This document shows, in pieces, positions 8,409 to 17,559 of a stretch of 37,428 bases of DNA (within the stretch, counting starts at the first letter, position 1; each line of letters opens with the position of its first letter). The notes under the pieces were generated by a model. It saw nothing but the letters and a program-made list of their open reading frames with translations, was not told the DNA's origin and did no database searches. Location of the stretch: assembly GCA_030729785.1 (NCBI GenBank), contig JANQWS010000060.1:34644-72071 (forward strand), written 5' to 3'. The position numbers and the translations under genes were made by a program. Origin of the DNA: Algoriphagus sp. GTDB taxonomy: Bacteria; Bacteroidota; Bacteroidia; Cytophagales; Cyclobacteriaceae.

Positions 8409-8566
8409 ATATATGTGTATCCGGAACCATGCACGTAAGTCTTGAATAGCGAATTTTCCTTTATGAAAAATCCCCCTAGCCCCCTTAGGAAGGGGGAATC
8501 CGCCTATTTAGAACCTCAAAACCTAATTTTAATGGGTAACGTGCAAACATGTGGACACACATATAG
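8409..8566. repeat. Imperfect inverted repeat enclosing a C-rich hairpin
   Basis: The arm at 8409-8436 begins ATATATGTGTAT and ends GCACGT. Its reverse complement matches 8539-8566 (ACGTGC...CACACATATAG) at 20 of 28 positions, with the outer 10 and inner 7 bases of each arm nearly perfect. Centrally, CCCCCTT at 8480-8486 pairs perfectly with AAGGGGG at 8490-8496. Size and layout would suit a MITE-like or REP-like element, but no target-site duplication was identified. Confidence 0.5.
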
Positions 8567-8649
8567 AAATAAGTTGAAATAGAAGATTCTGCTGCTATTT
8601 CCATTTATTTCACGAAGCGAAGCGAAGTCCTTTTCTACTGTATTTCTAC

Positions 8650-9168
8650 CTAATTTTTATTTTCTTCTTCTACATGCCCCTGCTCCAGTTCTTTTTTGGT
8701 GGCTTTGCGTAGTTCAATGACCTTACCCTCAAAGTGCAAATCGAAGCCCACCAAGGGATGGTTGAAATCCAATAGCAATTCCTCTCCCAAATTTTTCAAA
8801 ACCTTCGCCTGCATGGGATAGCCATTTTCGTCGACTAGTGGAAGAAAGTTGCCTTCCTCTAGCATGGATGGGCTAAACCCGCGCTCTTTGGAAAACTGAT
8901 CCACAGGAAGGGTTACCAAAAGCTCCTCGTCTGCTTCCCCGTAGGCTTCTGCTGTGGTCAAGGAAAAGGAAAACTCCTCTTTTAATTTTTTTCCTTGGAG
9001 CAGCTCCTCAAATTTTTCGGGAAGGCCACTCTGTCCAAATACAAAGTAAAAGGGGTCGTCCTCCTCTCGAACTTCCACACTAAAAGGAGCGGATTCAATT
9101 TCATCTTCTTCTTTGCTTACCTTGAGTTCGTAGGTAAGTCCTACAACGGTACCGGCTTTAATTTCCAT
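8650..9168 (-). CDS. SlyD-type FKBP peptidyl-prolyl isomerase
   Basis: This 172-aa cytoplasmic protein is a SlyD-like FKBP, which catalyses prolyl cis-trans isomerisation and acts as a folding chaperone. The broken FKBP fold is visible: an N-terminal strand region (VVGLTYELKV), FVFGQSGLPEKFEELLQG around 42-59, an inserted chaperone 'flap' at about 70-130, and the diagnostic DFNHPLVG at 134-141. The C-terminal tail is short and charged (Glu/Asn/Lys) and lacks the His/Cys-rich metal-binding tail of E. coli SlyD. It lies 12 bases after the methyltransferase gene and is last in a three-gene operon. Confidence 0.92.
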   Translation of the reverse strand: MEIKAGTVVGLTYELKVSKEEDEIESAPFSVEVREEDDPFYFVFGQSGLPEKFEELLQGKKLKEEFSFSLTTAEAYGEADEELLVTLPVDQFSKERGFSPSMLEEGNFLPLVDENGYPMQAKVLKNLGEELLLDFNHPLVGFDLHFEGKVIELRKATKKELEQGHVEEENKN

Positions 9169-9180
9169 TAGTTATATTAA

Positions 9181-9906
9181 TTAGCTGCTGATTCCGTATT
9201 TCAGACGGATGATAATTCGTTCTTTAAGGACTTGCCACTTACTTTTTTCGGTGGATTGTTGAACGGGTTTTTTGGCCCGGAATACAAAATATTGGTAATC
9301 CTTTTCTTCAAAAAAGAGGGCATAAGTCTCCATTTTTTCTAGGTAAAAACCAGCCGCTCCCAAGGTCTGTACTAGGACCCCTGTGTCTAGTGGCTGATCA
9401 ATTACCTGAAGTTTCTCCGGTTGATTGCCAATCATCCATTCCAAGTAACGTGGTGCTGGAATGTGAATCAAGACCACTGAATCAGCATGTGCGTGGCGCT
9501 GAATATTTTCAAACAAGCGCGCATGCTGGGCTACTGGAATATGTTCCAAAACGTCTGGAAACACAAAAAAATCGAAGGTTTCTCCCGGGAGGTTGAAATC
9601 GGACATGTCCGACACATCAAACTTCAAGTTGCCTTGCTTTTTCCAAAGCATACGCGCCTTCTCGATGCTTTCTGGAGAAATGTCTACCGCAAGTACCTTT
9701 CCTTGGGGTACTTGAGTTGCTAGGAGATGGGAAACGGTACCGATGCCACAGCCTACCTCTAAAACACGGTGATTGGATGCCAGTCCAGCCTGCTTAGCCT
9801 TATCCAGGATACTCAAATGTCGGGAGTTGATACCTGTTTTTTCTTGCTTCTCAGCAAACTGGTCGTAGAAGCGAACGACTTTATCTTGTTCTTCAGCGGC
9901 TTGCAT
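9181..9906 (-). CDS. Class I SAM-dependent methyltransferase
   Basis: This 241-aa protein is a class I S-adenosylmethionine methyltransferase of the UbiE/type-11 sort. Motif I is VLEVGCGIG at 48-56, the acidic end of strand 2 is VLAVDISPESIEKA, and motif IV is FDFFVFPDVLEHI. The C-terminal third holds a basic, hydrophobic stretch (LKERIIIRLKYG) that may touch membrane. Its ATG at 9906 overlaps the stop of the YfhO-like gene by 14 bases, so the two are probably co-translated. In this setting it may modify a lipid or cell-surface glycan, but the substrate is not shown by the sequence. Confidence 0.85.
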   Translation of the reverse strand: MQAAEEQDKVVRFYDQFAEKQEKTGINSRHLSILDKAKQAGLASNHRVLEVGCGIGTVSHLLATQVPQGKVLAVDISPESIEKARMLWKKQGNLKFDVSDMSDFNLPGETFDFFVFPDVLEHIPVAQHARLFENIQRHAHADSVVLIHIPAPRYLEWMIGNQPEKLQVIDQPLDTGVLVQTLGAAGFYLEKMETYALFFEEKDYQYFVFRAKKPVQQSTEKSKWQVLKERIIIRLKYGISS

Positions 9907-12307
9907 CTGATTTTCTGTAGGTGGTAACTAGTCCCGCAATCAACAAAAGCACCAATGCATACTGGAATAGAATCATGGGTGTCTTGGTAGCGGTGTAACT
10001 TGCAGGGGCAAAGGTAAAGACTATTTCGTGAGTACCGGCAGGAATGTGTAGTCCGCGGAGCAAGTAGTTGGCTCTGAGGATGGGGGCTTCCTTACCGTCG
10101 ATGGTGGCAGTCCAGCCTGCTGGGTAATAGATCTCCGAAAACACAGCCAATCCTGTCTTGGTCATTTCTGCACGGTAGGCCAGTTTATTTGGCTCCTGCT
10201 TGGTCAGGGTGATGACACCAACTCCTGCAGCTTGCTCGCCAAACTCCTGCGTGTTGATAGTCGCTTGCGTTTTGGTATTTAGGGTGCCCAGCTTGTCCAT
10301 TTCCTCTTTATTACTGCCCACTGGGACGAGTTGGCTCGGCACCCAAGCGTGTCCATTTGCTTCCGGGTTTTCAAAAACCGCGTTGGACTCCGCTCCTGCG
10401 ATCAGGTACTTCGTATTGAGCATGTTGATCGTGCCAATGCCCGCCCAGTCAAAATTACCCTCTTGTGCTTTTTTGATAAAGTCCTGTAGTTCAAATTCCA
10501 GTTGGTAGTCCACCAAATCCTGGTAGCGTCGAAGTTTGGCACCATGGTAGCCTCCTAGGCTATTGAATCGGTAGCTGGTGCGTGCACCCTGGGTGAGCCC
10601 TTCTGTGAGTGGGAGCACTCGGAAATAACCTTTGTCGGCAGCGATGGATTTTTCCGCAGGGGTTTCAGCAAAAAATTGTCTCGCTGGGTTGGCTTTGAAG
10701 GAATCGTTATTGAGGTAGCGGCGGTTGATGGTCCACACATCTAGGGTGATAAGGACAATTAAGCCAATCCCCAAGATACTTTCTGAGATTTTGCCTTTGA
10801 GGTAAAAGTAGATGGCACCAATTGCAAGTGTTACAAAGGCGAAGCTTTTCCAAGCGGAGGAGGAGAGCAGCTCCTTGCGGTCTGCTTGAAGAGCCGTGAC
10901 GAGCCAATCTGGATAATTAGCATCTCCAGCTCCTTCAAAACGGAAGAAGGCAGTTCCCATGACTGCCAGCAGCAGGGTAATTCCGGCTACTATTCCTCCT
11001 GAAATCAGCAGTGGCTTTAGTACTTTGGTTTGGGTTAATTTTTCCAAGGCGATCATTCCCAAAACTGGAACTGCAAATAAGGTCATGCCCAATGCCATGG
11101 ACACGGCTCGAAACTTGTTGTAACCCGGTAAACTATCAAACAAAGTGTAGTTGAACCAAGCCAGGTTTTTGCCCCAACTGAGCATCAATGAAAGTACGAT
11201 GATGGATCCAAAAGTGATTAGACTGGCGCGTGGTGCTGCCCAGATGCCTAAAATGGCAAGAAATACTAGTATCACACTGCCGTAAATTGGTCCGCCAGTG
11301 AAGGGTTGGTCTCCCCAGTAGGTAGGTGCACCTTTCACAAAATCATTGATTTGGGCAGGTTCCAATCCTTGAGAGCGAAGCGCTTTTTCGGATGCAGAGC
11401 CTTTCGAGAGCGGGGTGGTGCTTCCTCCTCCGTAAAAGTCAGGAACTAGGAGGGTCATGCTTTCCAAAATGCCATTGGACCAGCCAAAGGCATAGTCTTT
11501 GTCGAGACCTGCTCCGGCAGTTTCGATGGTGGCCTTTCCTCTTGTGGAGTACGGGCTGTAGTCCAAGGCGGTGGCAATTCTGCCCAAATTTCCTCCAACG
11601 CCCAGGATAGCTCCTAGAGTCAAAAGTGCGATGGTTTTGGATAGGCTTGCAAGCCCTTCTTTTTTCCAATCAAACCCAAGGCGGGTGAGCACATAAATCA
11701 CCGCAATGATCAGCGTGTAGTAGGTGATCTGAAGGTGGTTGAACTTGAGTTGCAGCAGAAGACCAAGCCCAAGAAGCGCCGCTCCGAGGAGTCGTTTGCG
11801 ATCGAATGCAAGATGGATTCCAGTCAGAATCAATGGAATTAAGCAGACGGCCCAGATTTTAGCATTGTGACCTGCCTCGAGGGAAAGCAAGTTGTAGGTG
11901 TTGAAAGAAAAGGCAATAGCGCCGGCCACGGAGAAAATCGGTCGTACCCCATAGCTGAGCAGCAAAAGGTACATGGCGAGCATCCCAAAAAATAAGCCAT
12001 TGATGGGGTGTGGGAGGCCCAGCGTCAAGATAGAGATGACTAAGTTGGTGATGTCTCCAGCAAACTCCAGGCTGATGAAGTAGGTAGGCATTCCGCCAAA
12101 CATGCGATTGGTCCAGAGGGCTTGTTCCCCCGTAGCTGCACGGTAGTCAAGCACTTCTTTAGCGGAACCTTCCCATTGGAGGATATCGCCTTGGAAGATG
12201 ATTTGCCCATCAAAAACAAGGGGCGAGAAATAGCCCACCACGAGTAGGTAGAAAAAGGCAATTCCGAGGAGGTGAGGCAGGATGTCTTTTTGAAATTGAA
12301 GCTTCAT
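9893..12307 (-). CDS. YfhO-family polytopic membrane protein
   Basis: This is an 804-aa inner-membrane protein of the YfhO family, thought to be GT-C-like glycosyl transfer proteins. It has a dozen or so hydrophobic segments, with the first at about residues 10-30 (LLGIAFFYLLVVGYF). A large extracytoplasmic domain occupies the C-terminal third, and a last transmembrane segment (MILFQYALVLLLIAGL) is near the end. The frame extends nine codons further to a TTG at 12334, but the ATG at 12307 gives a charged start (MKLQFQKD) and is preferred. It is the first gene of a minus-strand operon with a methyltransferase and SlyD, divergent from ffh. Lipid or wall-glycan modification is the likely theme; the substrate is unknown. 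Confidence 0.85.
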   Translation of the reverse strand: MKLQFQKDILPHLLGIAFFYLLVVGYFSPLVFDGQIIFQGDILQWEGSAKEVLDYRAATGEQALWTNRMFGGMPTYFISLEFAGDITNLVISILTLGLPHPINGLFFGMLAMYLLLLSYGVRPIFSVAGAIAFSFNTYNLLSLEAGHNAKIWAVCLIPLILTGIHLAFDRKRLLGAALLGLGLLLQLKFNHLQITYYTLIIAVIYVLTRLGFDWKKEGLASLSKTIALLTLGAILGVGGNLGRIATALDYSPYSTRGKATIETAGAGLDKDYAFGWSNGILESMTLLVPDFYGGGSTTPLSKGSASEKALRSQGLEPAQINDFVKGAPTYWGDQPFTGGPIYGSVILVFLAILGIWAAPRASLITFGSIIVLSLMLSWGKNLAWFNYTLFDSLPGYNKFRAVSMALGMTLFAVPVLGMIALEKLTQTKVLKPLLISGGIVAGITLLLAVMGTAFFRFEGAGDANYPDWLVTALQADRKELLSSSAWKSFAFVTLAIGAIYFYLKGKISESILGIGLIVLITLDVWTINRRYLNNDSFKANPARQFFAETPAEKSIAADKGYFRVLPLTEGLTQGARTSYRFNSLGGYHGAKLRRYQDLVDYQLEFELQDFIKKAQEGNFDWAGIGTINMLNTKYLIAGAESNAVFENPEANGHAWVPSQLVPVGSNKEEMDKLGTLNTKTQATINTQEFGEQAAGVGVITLTKQEPNKLAYRAEMTKTGLAVFSEIYYPAGWTATIDGKEAPILRANYLLRGLHIPAGTHEIVFTFAPASYTATKTPMILFQYALVLLLIAGLVTTYRKSDASR

Positions 12308-12452
12308 GCAGGAGTTGAGCGATTTGAACCGCAAATTAAGGAATTCGTGGGAAAGGCCATTGGGGGATTACTTACCTTTTTCGGTATAAGATTTGAAGAA
12401 TAGGAGTAGCTGGGGCCAAGGCACTTTCTGAATCACTTAAATCCTGAGATGA

Positions 12453-12486
12453 ATTGTCGAGAAAAGCTTCAAATTCATTACTTTTG
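12453..12486 (+). promoter_or_regulatory. Candidate promoter for ffh
   Basis: TACTTTTG at 12479-12486 matches the Bacteroidota -7 consensus TAnnTTTG. ATTG at 12453-12456 could serve as the -33 element with a 22-nt spacer, slightly long. The ffh ATG follows 22 bases after the -7 box. Confidence 0.45.
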
Positions 12487-12508
12487 CAGTATATAGCCGT
12501 AAAGCAGC

Positions 12509-13849
12509 ATGTTTGATAATTTAAGTTTGAAGCTTGACCGGGCATTCAAGACACTGAAGGGCACCGGAAAAATCACCGAAATCAATGTCGCATCTACCGT
12601 AAAGGAGATTCGTAGAGCCTTGATTGATGCCGATGTGAACTACAAAGTAGCCAAGGAAGTCACGGACAAAATCAAGGAAGAGGCCATGGGTCGAGACGTC
12701 TTGATCTCGGTGTCTCCGGGGCAACTATTGATAAAAATCACCCAAGAGGAGCTGACCAAATTGATGGGTAGTACCAAGGTGGATATCAAACTCAGTGGTG
12801 ATCCTTCTGTCATTTTGATTGCTGGTCTTCAGGGATCGGGTAAAACTACTTTTACGGGTAAGCTTGGAAGTTTACTGAAGCGACAAGGACGTCAAGTGCT
12901 GCTTGTAGCCTGTGATATTTACCGACCAGCGGCGATTGACCAGCTCAAGGTATTGGGCGAGCAGATCGGGGTGGAGGTCTATGCTGAGCCAGAAAATAAA
13001 AATGCACTTCAGATTGCGAGCAATGCGATTGCTTACGCCAAGAAAACTGGCAAAAAGACCGTGGTAGTCGATACGGCAGGTCGTTTGGCGGTGGATGAGG
13101 AGATGATGCAGGAGATTGAGCAGCTCAAGAAAGCGCTCAATCCTTCAGAAACACTTTTTGTGGTCGATTCGATGACAGGTCAGGATGCGGTCAATACGGC
13201 CAAGACCTTTGACGATCGCTTGGATTTTGATGGGGTGGTCTTGACCAAATTGGATGGAGATACCCGAGGGGGTGCCGCCATTTCCATTCGTCACGTAGTG
13301 AATAAGCCGATTAAGTTTATCTCTACGGGGGAAAAGATGGAGAATTTGGATGCATTCCATCCAGACCGCATGGCCCAGCGAATATTGGGCATGGGGGATG
13401 TCATCTCTTTGGTTGAGCGCGCACAGCAGTCTTTTGATGAGGACGAAGCCAAGCGCTTGAATGCGAAAATGCGTCAGAACAACTTCAACTTTGACGACTT
13501 TCTTTCTCAGCTGGAGCAGGTGAAGAAGATGGGAAATATCAAGGATTTGATGGGGATGATTCCTGGGATGGGCAAGGCCATGAAGGGGTTAGATATTGAT
13601 GACGACTCTTTCAAGCCAGTTGAAGCCATCATTCGCAGCATGACCCCCAAAGAGCGTCAAAATCCGGACATCATTGATGGCAGACGAAGAAAAAGAATTG
13701 CGGATGGCTCGGGAAGAAACATCACCGAAGTCAACAATTTGATGAAGCAGTTTGAGGACATGCGCAAGATGATGAAGCAGATGAATAAAATGGGAGGAGC
13801 GAAAGCGGCAATGAGCCGGATGATGCCTCCAGGGATGGGGAAGAGGTAA
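12509..13849 (+). CDS. Signal recognition particle GTPase Ffh/SRP54
   Basis: Ffh is the protein part of the signal recognition particle; with 4.5S RNA it binds signal sequences of nascent membrane proteins and delivers ribosomes to FtsY. The 446-aa protein has the helical N domain (1-90), the G domain with GLQGSGKT (106-113), DTAGR (188-192) and TKLDGD (246-251), and a methionine-rich M domain from about 320. Its MKQMNKMGG and MSRMMPPGMGKR stretches would form the signal-binding groove. Length and motifs are normal. It stands alone, with a TAnnTTTG promoter 5' and a repeat-filled gap 3' without an obvious terminator. Confidence 0.98.
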   Translation: MFDNLSLKLDRAFKTLKGTGKITEINVASTVKEIRRALIDADVNYKVAKEVTDKIKEEAMGRDVLISVSPGQLLIKITQEELTKLMGSTKVDIKLSGDPSVILIAGLQGSGKTTFTGKLGSLLKRQGRQVLLVACDIYRPAAIDQLKVLGEQIGVEVYAEPENKNALQIASNAIAYAKKTGKKTVVVDTAGRLAVDEEMMQEIEQLKKALNPSETLFVVDSMTGQDAVNTAKTFDDRLDFDGVVLTKLDGDTRGGAAISIRHVVNKPIKFISTGEKMENLDAFHPDRMAQRILGMGDVISLVERAQQSFDEDEAKRLNAKMRQNNFNFDDFLSQLEQVKKMGNIKDLMGMIPGMGKAMKGLDIDDDSFKPVEAIIRSMTPKERQNPDIIDGRRRKRIADGSGRNITEVNNLMKQFEDMRKMMKQMNKMGGAKAAMSRMMPPGMGKR

Positions 13850-14155
13850 CTAGTAGCAAGTAGCAAGACGCTGAATAATGTACGAAGTACTAAGTACTAA
13901 GTACCAAGTACCAAGACCCTTAAATTCCAGAACTTCAATCCCAATACGAATCTCTACTTTGTACTTGGTTCCTGGTACATTGTACCTCTTTCTTAATTCT
14001 TCAATCGGCGTTCAGCGTTGGACATTGGTTGCAATTTCGTATTTCGTATCTCGTATTTCGTATCTCTTCCTGGTACATTGTACCTCCCTTGGACCTTCGA
14101 CATTGGTTTCGATTCCGTATTTCGTATCTCGTACTTTCTATCCCTACCCACTCCT
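13850..14155. repeat. Repeat-built intergenic block between ffh and wbqC-like gene
   Basis: No gene is supported here. The gap contains a tandem GTAC array (13880-13915, GTACGAAGTACTAAG...), then two copies of a composite block. The exact 20-mer TTCCTGGTACATTGTACCTC occurs at 13969-13988 and 14067-14086. GACATTGGTT occurs at 14021-14030 and 14099-14108, each followed by tandem TTTCGTATC words. Related units lie at 12-90 and 8289-8310. Translations of this block (for example FRISYFVS) are low-complexity artefacts. It runs right up to the GTG start of the next gene. Confidence 0.75.
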
Positions 14156-14785
14156 GTGAAACGTATCGCCCTAGACCTCCACTACCTCCCATGCTTGGAG
14201 TACTTTGCTGTAATGGGCGAGGTAGAGGAAGTATTTTTGTTTCCGGGAGATTACTACACGCGGCAATCTTATTTTAACCGAGCGGAGATTTTATTGGCCA
14301 ACAAGGTTCATACCTTGAGTGTACCCATACAAGGAAGGCGACCTCGGGTACCCTTGGGAGAAGTTCGTATTGATTACGGACAAAAATGGGCGCTTACTCA
14401 TTTGAGGGGGATTCAAAGTGGCTACGGGAAAGCTCCTTTTTTTGAATACTTCTTCCCATATTTTGAAGAGGTAATTAGCCGTCAAGAACGCTTTTTATGG
14501 GATTTGAATTTTAATTTGCTGACAATCTGTCTGAAACTTTTACGAAGGCCTGTCAAAGTCACTGTGCAGCATCAAGGGGCCATTCCCGCGGATGTAGTCG
14601 ATTTTAGGGGGCTTATTGTCCCTTCAGGAAGTTTTTTGGACCGTCCTTTTTATCAGGAAGTGCCTTATGGGCAAATTTTTGGCCTAGACTTTGTCCCTAA
14701 CCTTTCTATTCTAGACGGTTTGTTTTGTTTGGGACCGGAAACAGGGAGTTTACTGGTTAAATCTCAAAAAAAACGAGAACAATAA
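14156..14785 (+). CDS. WbqC-family protein
   Basis: This 209-aa cytoplasmic protein belongs to the WbqC-like family, found with surface-polysaccharide genes but also widespread as a stand-alone Bacteroidota gene; its activity is not established. Family features are the N-terminal hydrophobic strand with HYLPCLEYFA, then YYTRQSYFNRAEIL, the P-I-Q-G-R-R segment, and the central WALTHLRGIQSGYGKAPFFEYF. I chose a GTG at 14156 because it begins just before the conserved N-terminal strand. A longer frame to 14018 would translate intergenic repeats, and the first ATG downstream would delete the conserved strand. No own promoter could be separated from the repeats. It lies 75 bases upstream of clpC. 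Confidence 0.82.
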   Translation: MKRIALDLHYLPCLEYFAVMGEVEEVFLFPGDYYTRQSYFNRAEILLANKVHTLSVPIQGRRPRVPLGEVRIDYGQKWALTHLRGIQSGYGKAPFFEYFFPYFEEVISRQERFLWDLNFNLLTICLKLLRRPVKVTVQHQGAIPADVVDFRGLIVPSGSFLDRPFYQEVPYGQIFGLDFVPNLSILDGLFCLGPETGSLLVKSQKKREQ

Positions 14786-14860
14786 GGGATCCGATTGTGT
14801 TTTTAAAACAAATTCGGTAACATAGAATCAAGATTCATCTCATACAAAGAAAAGGGTTAA

Positions 14861-17392
14861 ATGGAAGCAAAATTTTCGAACAGAGTCAAGGAGGTAATCT
14901 CTCTCAGCCGCGAAGAAGCCCTTCGCCTGGGGCACGATTACATTGGCACAGAGCACCTGTTGCTAGGGATGATCCGTGAAGGAGAAGGGGTAGCTGTTTC
15001 CATTTTGAAAAAGCTAGGGATTCCCATGGATGAATTACGGAATGCGATAGAGCGAGCGGTAAAAGGTACGGCCAATCACAATGTGAAGAATATGGCCAAT
15101 ATTCCTTTGACGAGGCAGTCGGAAAAAGTTCTAAAAATCACATACCTAGAAGCAAAAATTTTCAAAAGTCAGTTGATTGGTACCGAGCATTTGCTCTTGT
15201 CAATCCTTAGAGATGAAGACAATATTGCCACGCAGATATTGAATAAGTTTGAGGTCAACTACGACAGCATCAAGGAGATGCTGGAGATGCAATCAGATAC
15301 TGGTAATTCCCCAAGAGCTCGTGCAGAGGCAGAAGATGGAGACGAAGACGGTTCCAAACTCTTTGGTTCTTCCTCCTCAGGAGGGGGATCACAAAAGCCT
15401 GGAGCAGAAAAATCCCGAACTCCAGTTTTGGACAATTTTGGTCGCGACCTAACCAAAATGGCTGAGGACGATAAGCTCGACCCGATCATTGGTAGAGAAA
15501 AAGAAATCGAACGTGTAGCACAAATTCTTTCTCGAAGAAAGAAAAATAATCCCATTCTAATTGGAGAGCCAGGCGTAGGTAAAACAGCCATAGCAGAAGG
15601 CTTGGCCTTGCGTATTGTCCAGAAAAAAGTATCCCGAATCCTCTTTAACAAGCGCGTGGTGACCTTGGATCTTGCCTCTTTGGTAGCGGGCACCAAGTAC
15701 AGAGGGCAATTTGAGGAGCGTATGAAGGCGGTCATGACCGAATTGGAGAAGTCGCCAAATGTTATCCTTTTCATCGATGAATTACATACCATTGTAGGTG
15801 CAGGTGGTGCTTCCGGATCTTTGGATGCATCCAATATGTTTAAGCCAGCCCTAGCACGTGGGGAGATCCAATGCATTGGTGCGACCACCTTGGATGAATA
15901 CAGACAGTACATTGAAAAGGATGGTGCGTTGGCACGACGTTTCCAAATGGTGATGGTAGATGCTACCTCTCCAGAAGAAACCATTCAAATTCTTAATAAT
16001 ATCAAAGATAAGTACGAGGACCACCACAACGTGATCTATACCGATGCAGCGATTGAAGGATGTGTGAAGCTTTCGGATCGATACATTTCCGATCGTTTTC
16101 TTCCTGACAAAGCCATCGATATTTTGGATGAAGCTGGTGCGCGTGTACACATCCTTAACATTCATGTTCCTGAGGATATTCTAAGCTTGGAGTCTGAGGT
16201 AGAAAATATCAAGGCAGAGAAAAACCGGGTAGTCAAATCTCAGAAGTACGAGGAGGCTGCTCAACTGCGCGACAAGGAGAAGAAACTTTTGGAACAATTG
16301 GATGAAGCAAAGGTGAAGTGGGAAGAGGAAACAAAAACCAAGCGCTTTACCGTGGACGAAGATCATGTAGCAGAGGTAATCGCCATGATGACAGGAATCC
16401 CTGCCAAGCGAATCGCACAGAATGAGGGCAACAAGCTGCTCAATATGGGTGAGGAGCTGAAGGGCAAAGTAGTAGGCCAAGAAGAAGCCATCAAGAAGTT
16501 GACCAAAGCCATACAGCGTACGCGCGTAGGATTGAAAGATCCGAAGAAGCCGATCGGCTCCTTTATTTTCCTAGGCCCTACAGGTGTAGGAAAAACAGAG
16601 CTGGCAAAAACCTTGGCTACCTATCTCTTTGACAAGGAGGACTCGTTGATCCGTATTGACATGTCCGAATACATGGAGAAATTCTCCGTATCCCGGCTGG
16701 TGGGAGCACCTCCAGGCTACGTGGGCTATGAAGAAGGGGGACAGCTCACCGAGAAAGTGCGTAGAAAGCCTTATTCTGTAGTCCTGCTGGATGAAATCGA
16801 AAAAGCACATCCGGATGTGTTCAATATCCTGCTGCAGGTGCTGGATGACGGTATCTTGACGGATGGATTGGGTAGACGGGTTGATTTCCGAAATACCATC
16901 ATCATCATGACTTCCAATATTGGGGTACGTGATCTGAAGGACTTTGGTGCGGGTATTGGTTTTGCAAACCGTGCCAAAATAGATAATCAGGATGAAATCA
17001 TGAAGTCTACGATTCAGTCTGCTTTGAAAAAGGCATTCAGTCCAGAATTCTTGAATCGATTGGATGATGTAGTGGTGTTTAACACGCTCAGCAAGGAAGA
17101 TATTTTCAAAATCATCGACATTAGCCTAGGCAAATTGTTTCACCGAATTACCGACTTGGGGTACAAGATCGATCTTACGGAGAAGGCAAAAGAATTCTTG
17201 GCCAACAAAGGCTATGACCAGCAGTATGGTGCTAGACCTTTGAATCGTGCCATCCAAAAGTATTTGGAAGATGCGATTGCGGAAGAGATTTTGAAAGGAG
17301 ACCTTTCTGAAGGAGATGTGATTACTGCCGATTATGTGGAGGAAGCCACGGAACTGACTATCTCCGTAACCAAGAAAGAAAAGGCGGATTAA
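14861..17392 (+). CDS. ClpC-type AAA+ chaperone ATPase
   Basis: ClpC is the Hsp100 unfoldase that feeds substrates to the ClpP protease. The 843-aa protein has two Clp_N repeats (residues 1-145), a Gly/Ser/acidic linker (148-183), AAA domain 1 with GEPGVGKT (235-242) and Walker B FIDE (304-307), a UVR-type coiled segment (about 447-482), AAA domain 2 with GPTGVGKT (572-579), and the C-terminal Clp small domain. The UVR segment marks it as ClpC rather than ClpA or ClpB. All motifs look intact. A perfect terminator follows 115 bases after the stop. No clpP, mcsA/mcsB or ctsR gene is nearby, so regulation differs from the Firmicutes operon. Confidence 0.97.
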   Translation: MEAKFSNRVKEVISLSREEALRLGHDYIGTEHLLLGMIREGEGVAVSILKKLGIPMDELRNAIERAVKGTANHNVKNMANIPLTRQSEKVLKITYLEAKIFKSQLIGTEHLLLSILRDEDNIATQILNKFEVNYDSIKEMLEMQSDTGNSPRARAEAEDGDEDGSKLFGSSSSGGGSQKPGAEKSRTPVLDNFGRDLTKMAEDDKLDPIIGREKEIERVAQILSRRKKNNPILIGEPGVGKTAIAEGLALRIVQKKVSRILFNKRVVTLDLASLVAGTKYRGQFEERMKAVMTELEKSPNVILFIDELHTIVGAGGASGSLDASNMFKPALARGEIQCIGATTLDEYRQYIEKDGALARRFQMVMVDATSPEETIQILNNIKDKYEDHHNVIYTDAAIEGCVKLSDRYISDRFLPDKAIDILDEAGARVHILNIHVPEDILSLESEVENIKAEKNRVVKSQKYEEAAQLRDKEKKLLEQLDEAKVKWEEETKTKRFTVDEDHVAEVIAMMTGIPAKRIAQNEGNKLLNMGEELKGKVVGQEEAIKKLTKAIQRTRVGLKDPKKPIGSFIFLGPTGVGKTELAKTLATYLFDKEDSLIRIDMSEYMEKFSVSRLVGAPPGYVGYEEGGQLTEKVRRKPYSVVLLDEIEKAHPDVFNILLQVLDDGILTDGLGRRVDFRNTIIIMTSNIGVRDLKDFGAGIGFANRAKIDNQDEIMKSTIQSALKKAFSPEFLNRLDDVVVFNTLSKEDIFKIIDISLGKLFHRITDLGYKIDLTEKAKEFLANKGYDQQYGARPLNRAIQKYLEDAIAEEILKGDLSEGDVITADYVEEATELTISVTKKEKAD

Positions 17393-17507
17393 GGAACCAC
17401 AGTTCATAGTGGACAGACCATGGCTCATTAAATTGAACTCCAAGTCTTATTTTCCTTGGTTACTTTTAAAAAAAGGAGCTCCTCACACCAGGATAAATTA
17501 ATGCGTA

Positions 17508-17547
17508 AAAGAGCCTTGAAAACAATAGTTTTCAAGGCTCTTTTTTT
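17508..17547 (+). terminator. Intrinsic terminator after clpC
   Basis: A perfect 16-bp stem (AAAGAGCCTTGAAAAC at 17508-17523 with its complement at 17528-17543), loop AATA, is followed by T residues to 17547. The stem's A-rich foot and T-tract could also work in the opposite direction. Confidence 0.95.
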
Positions 17548-17559
17548 GGATTGAATAAC

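Larger units (their letters stand above)
8277..8649. other. Intergenic region with repeats and nested inverted repeats
   Basis: This 373-nt gap separates two convergent genes and has no credible gene. From the left it holds a GTAC-family repeat (8289-8310), then an imperfect 28-nt inverted repeat (8409-8436 against 8539-8566, 20 of 28 positions paired) enclosing a C-rich hairpin (CCCCCTT-AGG-AAGGGGG, 8480-8496), then the tandem word GAAGC near 8612-8626. The pattern suggests a small non-coding repeat element or mobile-element remnant. Confidence 0.6.

Noticed and set aside
13880-14135. CRISPR-like array
   Set aside because: Units are short, irregular and abut without unique spacers of constant length; no cas genes are present.
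13878-14192. Open frames on both strands through the repeats (for example with FRISYFVS-type repeats)
   Set aside because: They are translations of GTAC and TTTCGTA repeats, with no family resemblance and no start signals.
15259-15984. 241-aa minus-strand frame inside clpC
   Set aside because: It is entirely antisense to the conserved AAA domain 1; composition is that of a shadow of the coding strand.
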